64,000 nucleotides of DNA from Pollutimonas subterranea. GTDB taxonomy: Bacteria > Pseudomonadota > Gammaproteobacteria > Burkholderiales > Burkholderiaceae_B. The stretch spans positions 265,432 through 329,431 of the forward strand of contig NZ_PDNW01000003.1 in assembly GCF_002849655.1 (NCBI RefSeq). The letters are read 5' to 3'. Positions within the stretch are counted from its first letter, which is position 1; each line of letters opens with the position of its first letter. This document shows, piece after piece, positions 19,104 through 27,573 of the stretch. The notes beneath the pieces are model-generated. The model was given only the letters and a program-made list of their open reading frames with translations, ran no database searches and had not been told where the DNA came from. The position numbers and the translations under genes were made by a program.

Positions 19104-21104
19104 TTGAATAAACAGTGGCTTACACGCTGCGGTTGCCTAATACTGGGCGCAGCCGGAATCACGGCTCACGCGGGGCCGTCGATGGTTCAATGCAACGGCA
19201 TCAAGGATCTCGTCTTTGTCGCGCACCAAGACGACGATCTGCTTTTCATGAACCCGGATATCGAATCCACTATTGATGCAGGCGGCTGCGTGCAAGTGGT
19301 ATACCTCACCGCCAGCGAAAGGGGCGAGGGCGAGGCCTATATGCTGGGGCGTGAACGAGGTGTGCGGTCGGCATACTCCTATATGGCCCAGGAACCGAAT
19401 ATATGGGCCGAGGATTTCGCTGCTATCCACGATAGGCATGTGGCGCGTTTTACTTTGCATGGGAACAAACGCCTGCAATTATTGCACCTGCGGCTTAAAG
19501 ATCCATGGCTGGGCAAAGGCTGGGGCAGCTTGACGCCGCTCTCCCGGACCGAATCCGTAGCAGGCGCAACAGTCGAATCGTTGGGCCCCGCTGCAGAAAT
19601 CTATTCACGATCCGACCTTGTAGAAACCCTGGAAAACATCATCCAGGACTATCAGCCTTCCACCATCCGGCACATGGATGGCAGCATTACGGTTCCGTAT
19701 GAGCGCTTATGTTGGCGCTGCGCCGGTCACGCCCATCCCGACCATATCGCAAGCGCGCGGCTGGTGCATGATGCCATCGTGAATCAACCCGGCAATTATG
19801 CTGAAATTGCTTACGTTGATTACCCCAGCCAAGAGCGCGCCGCCAATTTGTCCGCTACGGAGATCACCGAGAAGACCCAGGCTTTTCGACGTTACGCCTG
19901 GGATGATTACCGATATTGCGCCAATGCCCGGCTATGCCAGGAACCTGCGGGCCCTGCGGCGGCCTGGGTGGGACGGGCCTACTATGTGTCGCGCAATAAT
20001 GAAGCGCCTTACATAGTAAGTCGCCTCGATGGAGGCTTCTTTGTGTTTGCACTCGGCGAGGCCAATGCCGCGGCCAATGCGTGGCAAAGTACCGGACAGC
20101 AATGGATCAGCCTGGGCGGGCGTACTGCCGACCCCATCGCAGCGTTCGAAAGCAGCAACGGCCGCCCAGGAGTCTTTGCCCGCGACGCCACTGGCCTGGC
20201 ATGGGTCAGCACCCAGACACCGGCAGGTAGCTGGGCAAGCTGGCAACTGATTCCGGGGGCTCGGATCACTTATTTGCCGGTAGTGTCAGCGGAAGGCCCT
20301 TTACTTGCGGTTGCGATGGGAAACGATGGTCTTCTTCACTATGCCAAGCCGGAAAATGACTCGGGCGCGTGGACGGCCTGGCGTGCACTGCCGCCGCTGC
20401 CGGGAGCCTTGCCTCGGGTAGCTCTTGCATCCGATGATTCCGGCGCATCCATGGTATTTGCAACGGACGAAGCGGGGCGCCTCTGGCATAGCGTCTACCG
20501 GACCCGTTGGTCACCGTGGCAACGAATCAATGTGCCCGACACCGACGGAGGGCTGGCTGCACTGCAAAATGCCAGTCACATCATTGAGTTATATCTCCGT
20601 GACAAGGCCAGCGGCCACATGCTGCAGATTGTCCAGCAACAAACGGGCGATCCCGCCGGCTGGTCGCAACCGACCGATCTGGGTTTGACCTATATTGGGA
20701 GCCCCGCCGTCGGCTTGAACGAAACAGGCGCCGTAGCGGTGGCCGCGCTTGAGCATCCGGGCGGACCCTTATGGCTGATGGAGGCGGGGCAGGCCACAAG
20801 GCTGACGGCCACGGCCGGATCGCTGCCATCCCTGGGAACCATTGGAGGCGCATTTTATGTCGCGGCACGAAGCGCGGAAGCAACACAGGCCTATTGGGTA
20901 AGGGTGCGCCGCCATGGCGCATGGGACGAGCCCAAGATGATTAAGGCCCCACCCGCGGATGGCGGTGGGGCCTTCAAGCCAGACTACTCTCAGGAAACAA
21001 TCCCGATCAAGCCTTTACCCTCGCCCTACGTCCGGCAGGGGGCTCCATCGATTGCGGCGTTCACGGGTTCCACCGACGCATTGTCCGGAGACACACACCC
21101 TTAG
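19104..21104 (+). CDS. Secreted PIG-L family deacetylase with C-terminal propeller-like region
   Basis: 666 residues from a TTG at 19104, chosen because it gives a signal peptide (cleavage after GITAHA, near 23) and no ATG lies before the catalytic domain. The deacetylase domain (about 25-300) carries the zinc motif as AHQDDDLLF instead of the common AHPDDE, plus the second motif GHAHPDHIASARLVHD. The C-terminal half (about 300-640) holds repeated Trp-rich blades (SWASWQLIPG, GAWTAWRALP, RWSPWQRINVP), resembling a lectin or sialidase-type beta-propeller. It probably deacetylates an extracellular sugar; the substrate is unknown. Confidence 0.82.
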   Translation: MNKQWLTRCGCLILGAAGITAHAGPSMVQCNGIKDLVFVAHQDDDLLFMNPDIESTIDAGGCVQVVYLTASERGEGEAYMLGRERGVRSAYSYMAQEPNIWAEDFAAIHDRHVARFTLHGNKRLQLLHLRLKDPWLGKGWGSLTPLSRTESVAGATVESLGPAAEIYSRSDLVETLENIIQDYQPSTIRHMDGSITVPYERLCWRCAGHAHPDHIASARLVHDAIVNQPGNYAEIAYVDYPSQERAANLSATEITEKTQAFRRYAWDDYRYCANARLCQEPAGPAAAWVGRAYYVSRNNEAPYIVSRLDGGFFVFALGEANAAANAWQSTGQQWISLGGRTADPIAAFESSNGRPGVFARDATGLAWVSTQTPAGSWASWQLIPGARITYLPVVSAEGPLLAVAMGNDGLLHYAKPENDSGAWTAWRALPPLPGALPRVALASDDSGASMVFATDEAGRLWHSVYRTRWSPWQRINVPDTDGGLAALQNASHIIELYLRDKASGHMLQIVQQQTGDPAGWSQPTDLGLTYIGSPAVGLNETGAVAVAALEHPGGPLWLMEAGQATRLTATAGSLPSLGTIGGAFYVAARSAEATQAYWVRVRRHGAWDEPKMIKAPPADGGGAFKPDYSQETIPIKPLPSPYVRQGAPSIAAFTGSTDALSGDTHP

Positions 21105-21120
21105 CGAGGCGCAAACGGAC

Positions 21121-21900
21121 CTAGTCCCAATAGCCGTGATGGCCGTAGTATTGGTGCAGTTCCGTTTCGTAATTTCGGTTCAGCGGTGCATCCTCGTCGT
21201 ACTCGGGGCTGTTCTTGATTTGCTCGCGCGACAATTTCGTCTGGACGGTAGAGTCGGACCAGTCGATACGTTCTATCCACTTCGTGCCCAGCAACACTTT
21301 CTTACCGCCCGGCCACCAGTTTCGGGTGTCCACCAACAGATATCTCACCGCCCAGTCCTTATCATCGAAGATGAAATCCTTGACGTGGCCGATTTCCTCG
21401 TCCGTGCCAAGGATATGATATCCACTGACCTTATCGCTGCTGCGCAGGTGACTGTCTTGCTGTTCATCCGTCGCTCGCTGAGCCAGATCCTCGGGTCGCT
21501 CGCTCATAGGCGGCACGCTCCCGGCGTCCGGCATCGGATACTCGGGATAACCGGCTGCTCCCCAAAGATACGGACCCGTCCAATAATTACCGTAGCCGTA
21601 ATATTGCGAGTAGTCGCCTTCCAGCTGGCGCGAAATCGGTTGATGCGTGTCGATGTCGGGACTGTTCTTAACTTGTTCGCGCGTCAGCGAGACTTCGATT
21701 ATTCCGTCTTCGTCGTTGATATGCGTGACGGAATAGGGCGAGATAAGCACTTTACGACTGGACAGCCACGAGCCTGTTTCCACAACAAGGTAACGAATGC
21801 CCCATCGCTCATCGTCGAAATAGACTTCTTTGACACTGCCTAATTCGTCATCGGTGGCCTGAATGGTGTAGCCGTGCACACTGTCTACGGTACGTAACAT
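21121..21900 (-). CDS. Double PRC-barrel domain protein
   Basis: 259 residues. Two PRC-barrel copies are visible, residues 1-80 (DELGSVKEVYFDDERWGIRY) and about 150-235 (EEIGHVKDFIFDDKDWAVRY), joined by a Tyr/Gly/Pro-rich linker (about 100-130, GYGNYWTGPY). AGGAG lies before the ATG. The protein is acidic and has no signal peptide. PRC-barrel proteins of this type are widespread in soil proteobacteria, often linked to stress, with no fixed biochemical role. Confidence 0.85.
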   Translation of the reverse strand: MLRTVDSVHGYTIQATDDELGSVKEVYFDDERWGIRYLVVETGSWLSSRKVLISPYSVTHINDEDGIIEVSLTREQVKNSPDIDTHQPISRQLEGDYSQYYGYGNYWTGPYLWGAAGYPEYPMPDAGSVPPMSERPEDLAQRATDEQQDSHLRSSDKVSGYHILGTDEEIGHVKDFIFDDKDWAVRYLLVDTRNWWPGGKKVLLGTKWIERIDWSDSTVQTKLSREQIKNSPEYDEDAPLNRNYETELHQYYGHHGYWD

Positions 21901-21976
21901 AAGCGTTCTCCTTTTGGTTGTCTGGAATGCTTACAGCAAACACCGTGCCTGGTCGCGCCAGTCATCGACATGGACT

Positions 21977-22174
21977 TCACTTTTGCACGGGAGAATAGCC
22001 GGCCTCGCGTATGGCCGCTGCGACGGCGGCTACGTCGCTTGCGCCATTTACCCTTACACGGTGGCTGGACAGGTCGATATCGACCACGGCGCCCGGCGAG
22101 GCGTCCTGAACGGCGCGGGTAATGGCGGCCACACAATGACCGCAGGTCATGTCGTTGACGTGGAAATCAAACAT
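21977..22174 (-). CDS. copZ: Copper chaperone, heavy-metal-associated domain
   Basis: 65 residues, a single ferredoxin-like HMA domain with the metal-binding loop MTCGHC at residues 9-14. The ATG at 22174 follows GGAG at a normal distance. It carries Cu(I) in the cytoplasm. The gene is divergent from cueR, and a MerR-type promoter sits in between. No copA ATPase is adjacent, so the pump it serves must be elsewhere; cadA at 60.2 kb is a less likely partner. Confidence 0.88.
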   Translation of the reverse strand: MFDFHVNDMTCGHCVAAITRAVQDASPGAVVDIDLSSHRVRVNGASDVAAVAAAIREAGYSPVQK

Positions 22175-22219
22175 TGCATTCTCCATGAGGTAGCAGCCCA
22201 ATGCTGCACACAAGAAGAT

Positions 22220-22250
22220 AGCCTAAGGGTTCCTATTATGGTAATGTCAA
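22220..22250 (-). promoter_or_regulatory. CueR-type promoter of copZ
   Basis: On the minus strand TTGACA (22250-22245) and TAGGCT (22225-22220) are separated by 19 bp. The long spacer is the hallmark of promoters that MerR-family activators open by DNA distortion. It lies about 45 bp before copZ and beside divergent cueR. The dyad inside the spacer is imperfect, so the exact operator is less certain than the promoter. Confidence 0.65.
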
Positions 22251-22273
22251 GGGCGCTATCGCACATATAGGGC

Positions 22274-22708
22274 ATGAACGTGAATATAGGACAAGCATCA
22301 GCCGAATCCGGCGTCACCGCCAAGATGATTCGCTATTACGAGAGCATAGAGCTTGTGGCCGCCGCGTCGCGCAGCGACTCCGGCTATCGGCAATATTCCG
22401 CGAAGGACGTGCAGGCCTTGCGGTTCATCAAACGGTCACGCGACCTCGGGTTTCCGCTGGAACGCATCAAGACACTTCTCGGGCTGTGGCAAGACACCGG
22501 CAGAAAAAGCGGCGACGTCAAGAAGCTGGCACGCGAACATATTGCCGGGCTCGACGACCATATTGCCAAACTTCAGTCCATACGCGACGAGCTCGAACAT
22601 CTGGTTGATTGCTGCCATGGAGATAATCGGCCTGACTGCCCGATTCTCGCTGACCTGGCGAAATCACAATTGGTAGTTGCCGAAGTCGGCAGGACACAAA
22701 ATGTATAG
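22274..22708 (+). CDS. cueR: MerR family copper-responsive regulator CueR
   Basis: 144 residues. The MerR-type winged helix is at the N-terminus (IGQASAESGVTAKMIRYYESIELV), followed by the dimerisation coiled coil. The metal loop is in CCHGDNRPDCPIL near 113-125; two cysteines separated by a short loop, as in CueR/HmrR, indicate Cu(I) sensing rather than divalent metals. It is divergent from copZ and probably activates it. Confidence 0.88.
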   Translation: MNVNIGQASAESGVTAKMIRYYESIELVAAASRSDSGYRQYSAKDVQALRFIKRSRDLGFPLERIKTLLGLWQDTGRKSGDVKKLAREHIAGLDDHIAKLQSIRDELEHLVDCCHGDNRPDCPILADLAKSQLVVAEVGRTQNV

Positions 22709-22759
22709 TATCTTGATATCCTGTCACACTTAACTCTGGTGCCACCAAGGACTTTCAAC

Positions 22760-24895
22760 ATGCGGCTTCCGTTTTATCAACGAACCATCCTGGCCGCTGC
22801 GATCTTGTCGGCAACATCAAGCACATTGGCGCAGCAGTCCGCCGAAACTCTCGCTCCCATCATCGTGCAAACCACACGTACCGAGGCATCCTTGCTTGAA
22901 ACACCGGCCTCGGTTTCGATTATCGACGGCGACACCCTGCGGCAAGACAGGCTCCAGGTCAATTTGTCGGAAAGCCTGGGCAGCGTACCAGGTGTACAAA
23001 TACAAAACCGCCAAAATTACGCACAGGACCTTCAAATCTCCATACGCGGTTTCGGCGCGCGGTCGGCGTTTGGCGTGCGTGGCCTGCGCCTGTATGTAGA
23101 CGGTATTCCCGCCACCATGCCCGACGGGCAGGGCCAAACGTCCAATATCGATATCGCGTCCATCGACCGTATCGAAATTCTTCGTGGGCCTTTTTCCGCG
23201 CTATATGGAAACTCATCGGGCGGCGTCATCCAGGTCTTTACAGAAGACGGGTCTTCACCCACTACGTTGTCGGCAGGCATGGCGGCAGGAAGCTATGGCA
23301 CCTATCGCTACGGAGCCAAGGCCAAGGGGCTCAGTCAACTGGGAAGCACGGAACTCGATTACGTACTAAGCGCGAACCGGTTTACAACGCAAGGCTACCG
23401 GGACCACAGCGGTACGCGTAAAAACCTGGGCAACATGAAACTGGGCCTGCAGTTCAACGATGACAGCCGGCTCACCCTGATCGGCAATAGCGTGGACATC
23501 AAGGCAGACGATCCACTGGGCCTTGACCGCGACACCTTTGAAAACGACCCGCGCAGTGTCTACGGCGGGGCGCTGGACTACAACACGCGCAAGACCGTCA
23601 AACAGACGCAAGGCGGCCTGATCTACGATCACCGCATCAGCACGAATCATGAATTGCGCGCCATGGTTTATTTTGGTCAACGCAAAACAACGCAGTACCA
23701 ATCCATTCCGTTCTTTGCACAAACCAGCGCTTCCAATCCCTTGCACGCGGGCGGCCTTATAGACCTCAAGCGCAACTACGGCGGCGCCGACCTGCGCTGG
23801 ACCTCCAAGCTGGCTTTTGCCGGCAAGCCCCTCACGCTTATCGGCGGTATTGCCTACGATGAAATGACCGAGCAACGCAAAGGCTATTTCAATTTCGTCA
23901 ATACCCCAACTGGGCGACAGCTCGGCGTGCAAGGCGACTTACGCCGGGACGAGACCAACAAAAGCTGGAACCTCGATCCCTATCTTCAGGCATCCTGGCA
24001 ATTTGCAGAGCAATGGACACTCGATGGCGGGCTCCGGTACAGCACAGTCGATTTCTCTTCAAACGACCATTACATCAACCAAATCAATGACGACGGCAGT
24101 GGCGATGCGCGCTACCAGAAGGCACTGCCCGTGGTCTCGCTGCGTTTTGCGGCAACACCCGATATCAGTCTTTACGCGTCGGCCGGGCGGGGGTTCGAAA
24201 CGCCCACCTTCAACGAAATTTCTTACCGGTCCGGCGGCGTGGCGGGCTTGAACTTCAACCTGCAGCCATCCGTCAATAACAGCGTCGAGCTCGGAGCCAA
24301 GGCTCAAATCGGGGCTGGTCTCCTCACTGCGGCCTTATTCCAGACCCGCACTTCAGACGAGATCGTGACAGCAGAAAGCGTGGGCGGCCGCACTGTATAC
24401 CAGAATGCCGGCGGTACGCGCCGCAACGGCTTTGAACTGGGCTGGACCGGGAAGTTCTCGCGCAACTGGAATACCGACCTGGCCTACACCTGGCTAGACG
24501 CCGAATATCGTGATAATTGCCTTTCCCCTACGTGCTCCAGTCCCATCTACGCCGGCAATAAAATACCGGGAATTGCGCGCCAGGCCTTCTATGCCGCCGT
24601 CGGCTGGACGCCACCCACCGGATGGCGGGCGGGCGTCGAAGCCCGTTACTTAAGTGATATCCCGGTAAACGACGCCAACAGCGAATCAACTCCCGCCTAT
24701 TTCGTGGCCGCAGTCAGCGCCGGTTACCTGTGGCGTACGGGTCCTTGGGAAGTCAGTACCTTTGCGCGCATCGACAACCTGTTCGATCGGCATTATGCAG
24801 GTTCGGTTATCGTAAATGAAGGAAATCAGCGCTACTACGAGCCGGCTCCGGGGCGTAACTGGAGCGCCGGCACGAACATCAGCTATTCCTTCTGA
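22760..24895 (+). CDS. TonB-dependent receptor, YncD/PqqU-like
   Basis: 711 residues from ATG 22760 (AAGGA 8 bases upstream) with a signal peptide ending at STLAQQ. A plug domain (about 45-165) precedes a 22-strand-type barrel ending in Phe. The plug shares several signature strings that I recall from E. coli YncD, such as NRQNYAQDLQ, YVDGIPATMPDGQGQ and RGPFSALYGN. YncD was recently renamed PqqU because it imports the cofactor pyrroloquinoline quinone. A PQQ-type dehydrogenase gene follows, which supports PQQ as cargo. A copper or siderophore receptor is the alternative, since cueR/copZ lie upstream. Confidence 0.85.
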   Translation: MRLPFYQRTILAAAILSATSSTLAQQSAETLAPIIVQTTRTEASLLETPASVSIIDGDTLRQDRLQVNLSESLGSVPGVQIQNRQNYAQDLQISIRGFGARSAFGVRGLRLYVDGIPATMPDGQGQTSNIDIASIDRIEILRGPFSALYGNSSGGVIQVFTEDGSSPTTLSAGMAAGSYGTYRYGAKAKGLSQLGSTELDYVLSANRFTTQGYRDHSGTRKNLGNMKLGLQFNDDSRLTLIGNSVDIKADDPLGLDRDTFENDPRSVYGGALDYNTRKTVKQTQGGLIYDHRISTNHELRAMVYFGQRKTTQYQSIPFFAQTSASNPLHAGGLIDLKRNYGGADLRWTSKLAFAGKPLTLIGGIAYDEMTEQRKGYFNFVNTPTGRQLGVQGDLRRDETNKSWNLDPYLQASWQFAEQWTLDGGLRYSTVDFSSNDHYINQINDDGSGDARYQKALPVVSLRFAATPDISLYASAGRGFETPTFNEISYRSGGVAGLNFNLQPSVNNSVELGAKAQIGAGLLTAALFQTRTSDEIVTAESVGGRTVYQNAGGTRRNGFELGWTGKFSRNWNTDLAYTWLDAEYRDNCLSPTCSSPIYAGNKIPGIARQAFYAAVGWTPPTGWRAGVEARYLSDIPVNDANSESTPAYFVAAVSAGYLWRTGPWEVSTFARIDNLFDRHYAGSVIVNEGNQRYYEPAPGRNWSAGTNISYSF

Positions 24896-24922
24896 AGCAG
24901 CGGTTGCTACCATTCCGCTACA

Positions 24923-24965
24923 GGCGGCGGCCATAGCCTTACGGGCTACGGTTGCGGCCTTTTTT
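24923..24965 (+). terminator. Rho-independent terminator after the TonB receptor gene
   Basis: A 16-bp stem (24923-24938 with 24944-24959, a few mismatches or G-T pairs) with a 5-base loop is followed by TTTTTT. It starts 28 bp after the receptor stop, so transcription of the receptor gene probably ends here and does not run into the dehydrogenase gene. Confidence 0.85.
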
Positions 24966-24971
24966 AATCCG

Positions 24972-25244
24972 TCAGTTTTTTAATGCTTTTTCCAGCAGCG
25001 CGCCTATCACCTCGTTGGTACTGATATTTTGCGCAGTGGCCAAGGCGCGAATTTCATCGGCCTGGGTTTGCTTGATCTTGACGGGAAACGCGACCAGTCC
25101 CAGGGCTTGGTCAAGCTTGCGCTGTTCGCGGCGATCAATAGGGGCGCCGGCGGAATCGCTGGAAAAACGACCAGGAGTACCGTCTTTCTTCATTTTCTCC
25201 ACGATTTTCAACGCTTTGTTCTTTTCCAGATCGGTCTTCTTCAT
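24972..25244 (-). CDS. Small protein with C-terminal ribbon-helix-helix-like segment
   Basis: 90 residues, highly charged N-terminus (MKKTDLEKNKALKIVEKMKK). The C-terminal part (VKIKQTQADEIRALATAQN, then ISTNEVIGALLEKAL) has the beta-strand/helix/helix spacing of ribbon-helix-helix DNA-binding proteins. No toxin gene adjoins. It sits alone on the minus strand between the receptor terminator and the dehydrogenase gene. Coding is supported by its codon pattern and plausible fold; function is unknown. Confidence 0.6.
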   Translation of the reverse strand: MKKTDLEKNKALKIVEKMKKDGTPGRFSSDSAGAPIDRREQRKLDQALGLVAFPVKIKQTQADEIRALATAQNISTNEVIGALLEKALKN

Positions 25245-25493
25245 GTGGTTCCATCACTAGGGTTCTATGGCAAGCAAATTGCGCCACGATGTGGATTATA
25301 CGGTGTGTCCGGGAAATGGCCGACGGGCAGCATGGCAAGAAATAGCCTTGCGCCCGGGTTGATCATCCGGCATTGGGCGGTTCTTGAATTCTAGGGTAAA
25401 CGGCCTAGTGTTTCAGTAGTGAATGGGTGTAGCATCAATACGCTTGCGGTACCGCAAAAACGCCAAGCTTTTCTCATATCTGGAGACAATACA

Positions 25494-26756
25494 ATGAAAG
25501 TCACGATGCGTGTTTCGGCTGTTGTAGTGGGTGTTGCCTGCGGTGCTTTTGCAGGCTTTGCAATGGCCCAGGATAATGTTCAGAAACTCATGAACATGAA
25601 TACCACGGGGGCATCGCTTGATATCGAATCCGTGCCGCAAACCGGCCCTCAAGCCGATAACATAAAGCGCAATCTCGAAAACATAAAACTGCCGCCGGGC
25701 TTCAAGATTGCGCTTTATGCCGTTGTGCCTGACGCCCGGCACATGGCCGTCGGCCCCTCTACCGGCGTGGTTTTTGTCGGCACACGCAAGACGAAAATCT
25801 GGTCGGTCACCGACAGGACCAAAGCCCGCGTCGCCGATGACGTAAAACGCTTTGCACCTTCTGTGACCATGAAGGTACCCAATGGCGTGTGCTTTTCCCG
25901 GGATGGCATGCTTTACGCCGTCGAGCATAATCGGGTGCTGGTGTATCCGGCCGCGGAATTCTTCTACGAGGGACCGGATGTAGCAGCCGGCATTGTCGTG
26001 CCACAAGGCGAACTGGTTCCGGTGACGGAAGAAAGTTTCAACCATGGTGCTCGAGCCTGCCGTGTCGGTCCCGACAACAAGCTCTACATCACCTTGGGCA
26101 ATCCTTTCAATGTCCCCTCGGCTGAAAAAGCCGAGATATACGGCAAAAACGGGATGATGGGCATCGTACGCATGGACCAGAACGGGCAGAACCGCGAAGT
26201 CTACGCGCAAGGCGTGCGCAACTCAGTGGGACTGGACTTCAATCCCGATGACAAGACCCTGTGGTTCACCGATAACCAGGTGGATGGCATGGGAGACGAC
26301 ATCCCTCCTGGTGAACTGAACAGGGCGACCGAAATGGGGCAGCATTTCGGCTTCCCGTATTATGGCGGCGGGGACGTGAAAACGGTGGAATTCAAGGATG
26401 CTGAAGTACCCGTCGACGTCGTTTTCCCGCAAGTCGAAATGGACGCCCATGCCGCCGATCTGGGAATGACATTCTATAGCGGCCAGATGTTCCCGGAGCA
26501 GTATCGGGGCGGTATCTTTTCTGCTCAGCACGGGTCCTGGAATCGCACTACGCCTGTTGGCGCGCGCCTTATGTTCACCAGCCTCAAGGAAGACGGCACC
26601 GCCGACACGACCGAAGTATTCGCCGAAGGATGGCTTAGCCCCAATAACGAGTATCTGGGCCGCCCGGTCGATGTAGCCGTACTGCCCGATGGTTCGTTGC
26701 TGGTGTCTGACGACTATGTCGGCGCCATTTACCGGATCTCGTATGAAGGCGAGTAG
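25494..26756 (+). CDS. PQQ-type sorbosone/sugar dehydrogenase family protein
   Basis: 420 residues from ATG 25494 (GGAG upstream) with a signal peptide (cleavage after AGFAMA, near 25). The body is a six-bladed propeller of the soluble glucose/sorbosone dehydrogenase family: GVRNSVGLDFNPDDKTLWFTDN, FSAQHGSWNRTTPVG and GRPVDVAVLPDGSLLVSDD are typical. Members bind PQQ and calcium and oxidise sugars or aldehydes in the periplasm. A c-type cytochrome gene overlaps its end, a natural electron acceptor. The substrate is not predictable. Confidence 0.87.
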   Translation: MKVTMRVSAVVVGVACGAFAGFAMAQDNVQKLMNMNTTGASLDIESVPQTGPQADNIKRNLENIKLPPGFKIALYAVVPDARHMAVGPSTGVVFVGTRKTKIWSVTDRTKARVADDVKRFAPSVTMKVPNGVCFSRDGMLYAVEHNRVLVYPAAEFFYEGPDVAAGIVVPQGELVPVTEESFNHGARACRVGPDNKLYITLGNPFNVPSAEKAEIYGKNGMMGIVRMDQNGQNREVYAQGVRNSVGLDFNPDDKTLWFTDNQVDGMGDDIPPGELNRATEMGQHFGFPYYGGGDVKTVEFKDAEVPVDVVFPQVEMDAHAADLGMTFYSGQMFPEQYRGGIFSAQHGSWNRTTPVGARLMFTSLKEDGTADTTEVFAEGWLSPNNEYLGRPVDVAVLPDGSLLVSDDYVGAIYRISYEGE

Positions 26757-27081
26757 TTGCGTTATGGCGGTCGCGAGCCAATGTTTCCTGACCTTGGCCG
26801 CGCTGTCGCTGACGGCGCCGGCCTGGTCTGCCGATATGGCGGTGGGCCGGGCCAAAGCGGTGCAATGCGCAACATGCCACGGCATGAACGGGATTGCAAC
26901 GCTGCCCGGGGCACCGAACCTGGCGGGGCAAGACACCACCTACTTGGCCAAGGCGCTGCGCGACTTCAAGTCGGGAGCACGCAAAGACGAGATGATGTCG
27001 CTGATGGCGGCAAACTTGTCCGACACCGACATCGAGAATCTGGCGGCGTTCTACGGCGGCCTGCAATGCAAGCCCGAATAA
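26743..27081 (+). CDS. Periplasmic monoheme cytochrome c
   Basis: 112 residues from ATG 26743, overlapping the dehydrogenase stop by 14 bp; ATG 26764 is an alternative. A signal peptide (cleavage after APAWSA) precedes the heme site CATCHGMNG; the distal methionine is probably in KDEMMSLMAANLSD. It resembles small class I cytochromes such as c553/c4 halves. Overlap with the PQQ dehydrogenase gene suggests it takes electrons from that enzyme. Confidence 0.87.
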   Translation: MKASSCVMAVASQCFLTLAALSLTAPAWSADMAVGRAKAVQCATCHGMNGIATLPGAPNLAGQDTTYLAKALRDFKSGARKDEMMSLMAANLSDTDIENLAAFYGGLQCKPE

Positions 27082-27156
27082 GCTGAAATCGCGGAACTCG
27101 CATGATGTGCCTCTATGACATAATAATTTCCGGAGCGACTTTTCACGGACGTAATT

Positions 27157-27573
27157 ATGGAAGCAACTTTTCGCATACTGGCCGAACGGATTTCGAATAT
27201 CGTAGGCACATCATGGTCGTTCATGACAGCCATCGGCCTGGTTCTTGTCTGGGCAATCACCGGACCGTTGTTCGGGTTTTCCGACACCTGGCAATTGGTG
27301 ATCAATACTGGCACGACCATCATCACCTTCCTGATGGTCTTCCTTATCCAGAACACGCAGAATCGCGAAGCAGTAAGCGTTCAACTCAAGCTGGACGAAC
27401 TGCTTTGCTCCGTGCAGGGCGCTCGTACCGAATTGGTTAATCTTGACACGCTTAGCGACGCCGACCTGATGCGCCTGAAGAAAGAATTCGAGCGCCTGGG
27501 AAAAGAAAACGGGTCGGACACTATGATGGCGATGGATACCGAAGTCACTTCAGCCTTCCAGCACAACCCTTGA
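27157..27573 (+). CDS. Low-affinity iron permease family membrane protein
   Basis: 138 residues with two membrane helices (about 22-42 and 46-66; FMTAIGLVLVWAITGPLFGFSDTWQLVINTGTTIITFLMVFLIQNTQNR) written here as the family core in parts only: the NTGTTIITFLMVFLIQNTQN stretch is diagnostic. A cytoplasmic helical tail follows. The family is named after yeast Fet4, but bacterial members are short and their transport role is unproven. Its 3' end overlaps the convergent apbE gene by 24 bp. Confidence 0.82.
   Translation: MEATFRILAERISNIVGTSWSFMTAIGLVLVWAITGPLFGFSDTWQLVINTGTTIITFLMVFLIQNTQNREAVSVQLKLDELLCSVQGARTELVNLDTLSDADLMRLKKEFERLGKENGSDTMMAMDTEVTSAFQHNP

Noticed and set aside
20959..21843. 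Long plus-strand open frame (294 codons) opposite the PRC-barrel gene
   Set aside because: It is antisense to a well-supported protein with two recognisable domains, and its translation has no family features.
22760..24895. Receptor as a copper porin of the NosA/OprC type, given cueR/copZ and nos nearby
   Set aside because: It lacks the Met/His-rich copper motifs expected there, and its plug strings match the YncD/PqqU type far better. Kept only as an alternative.
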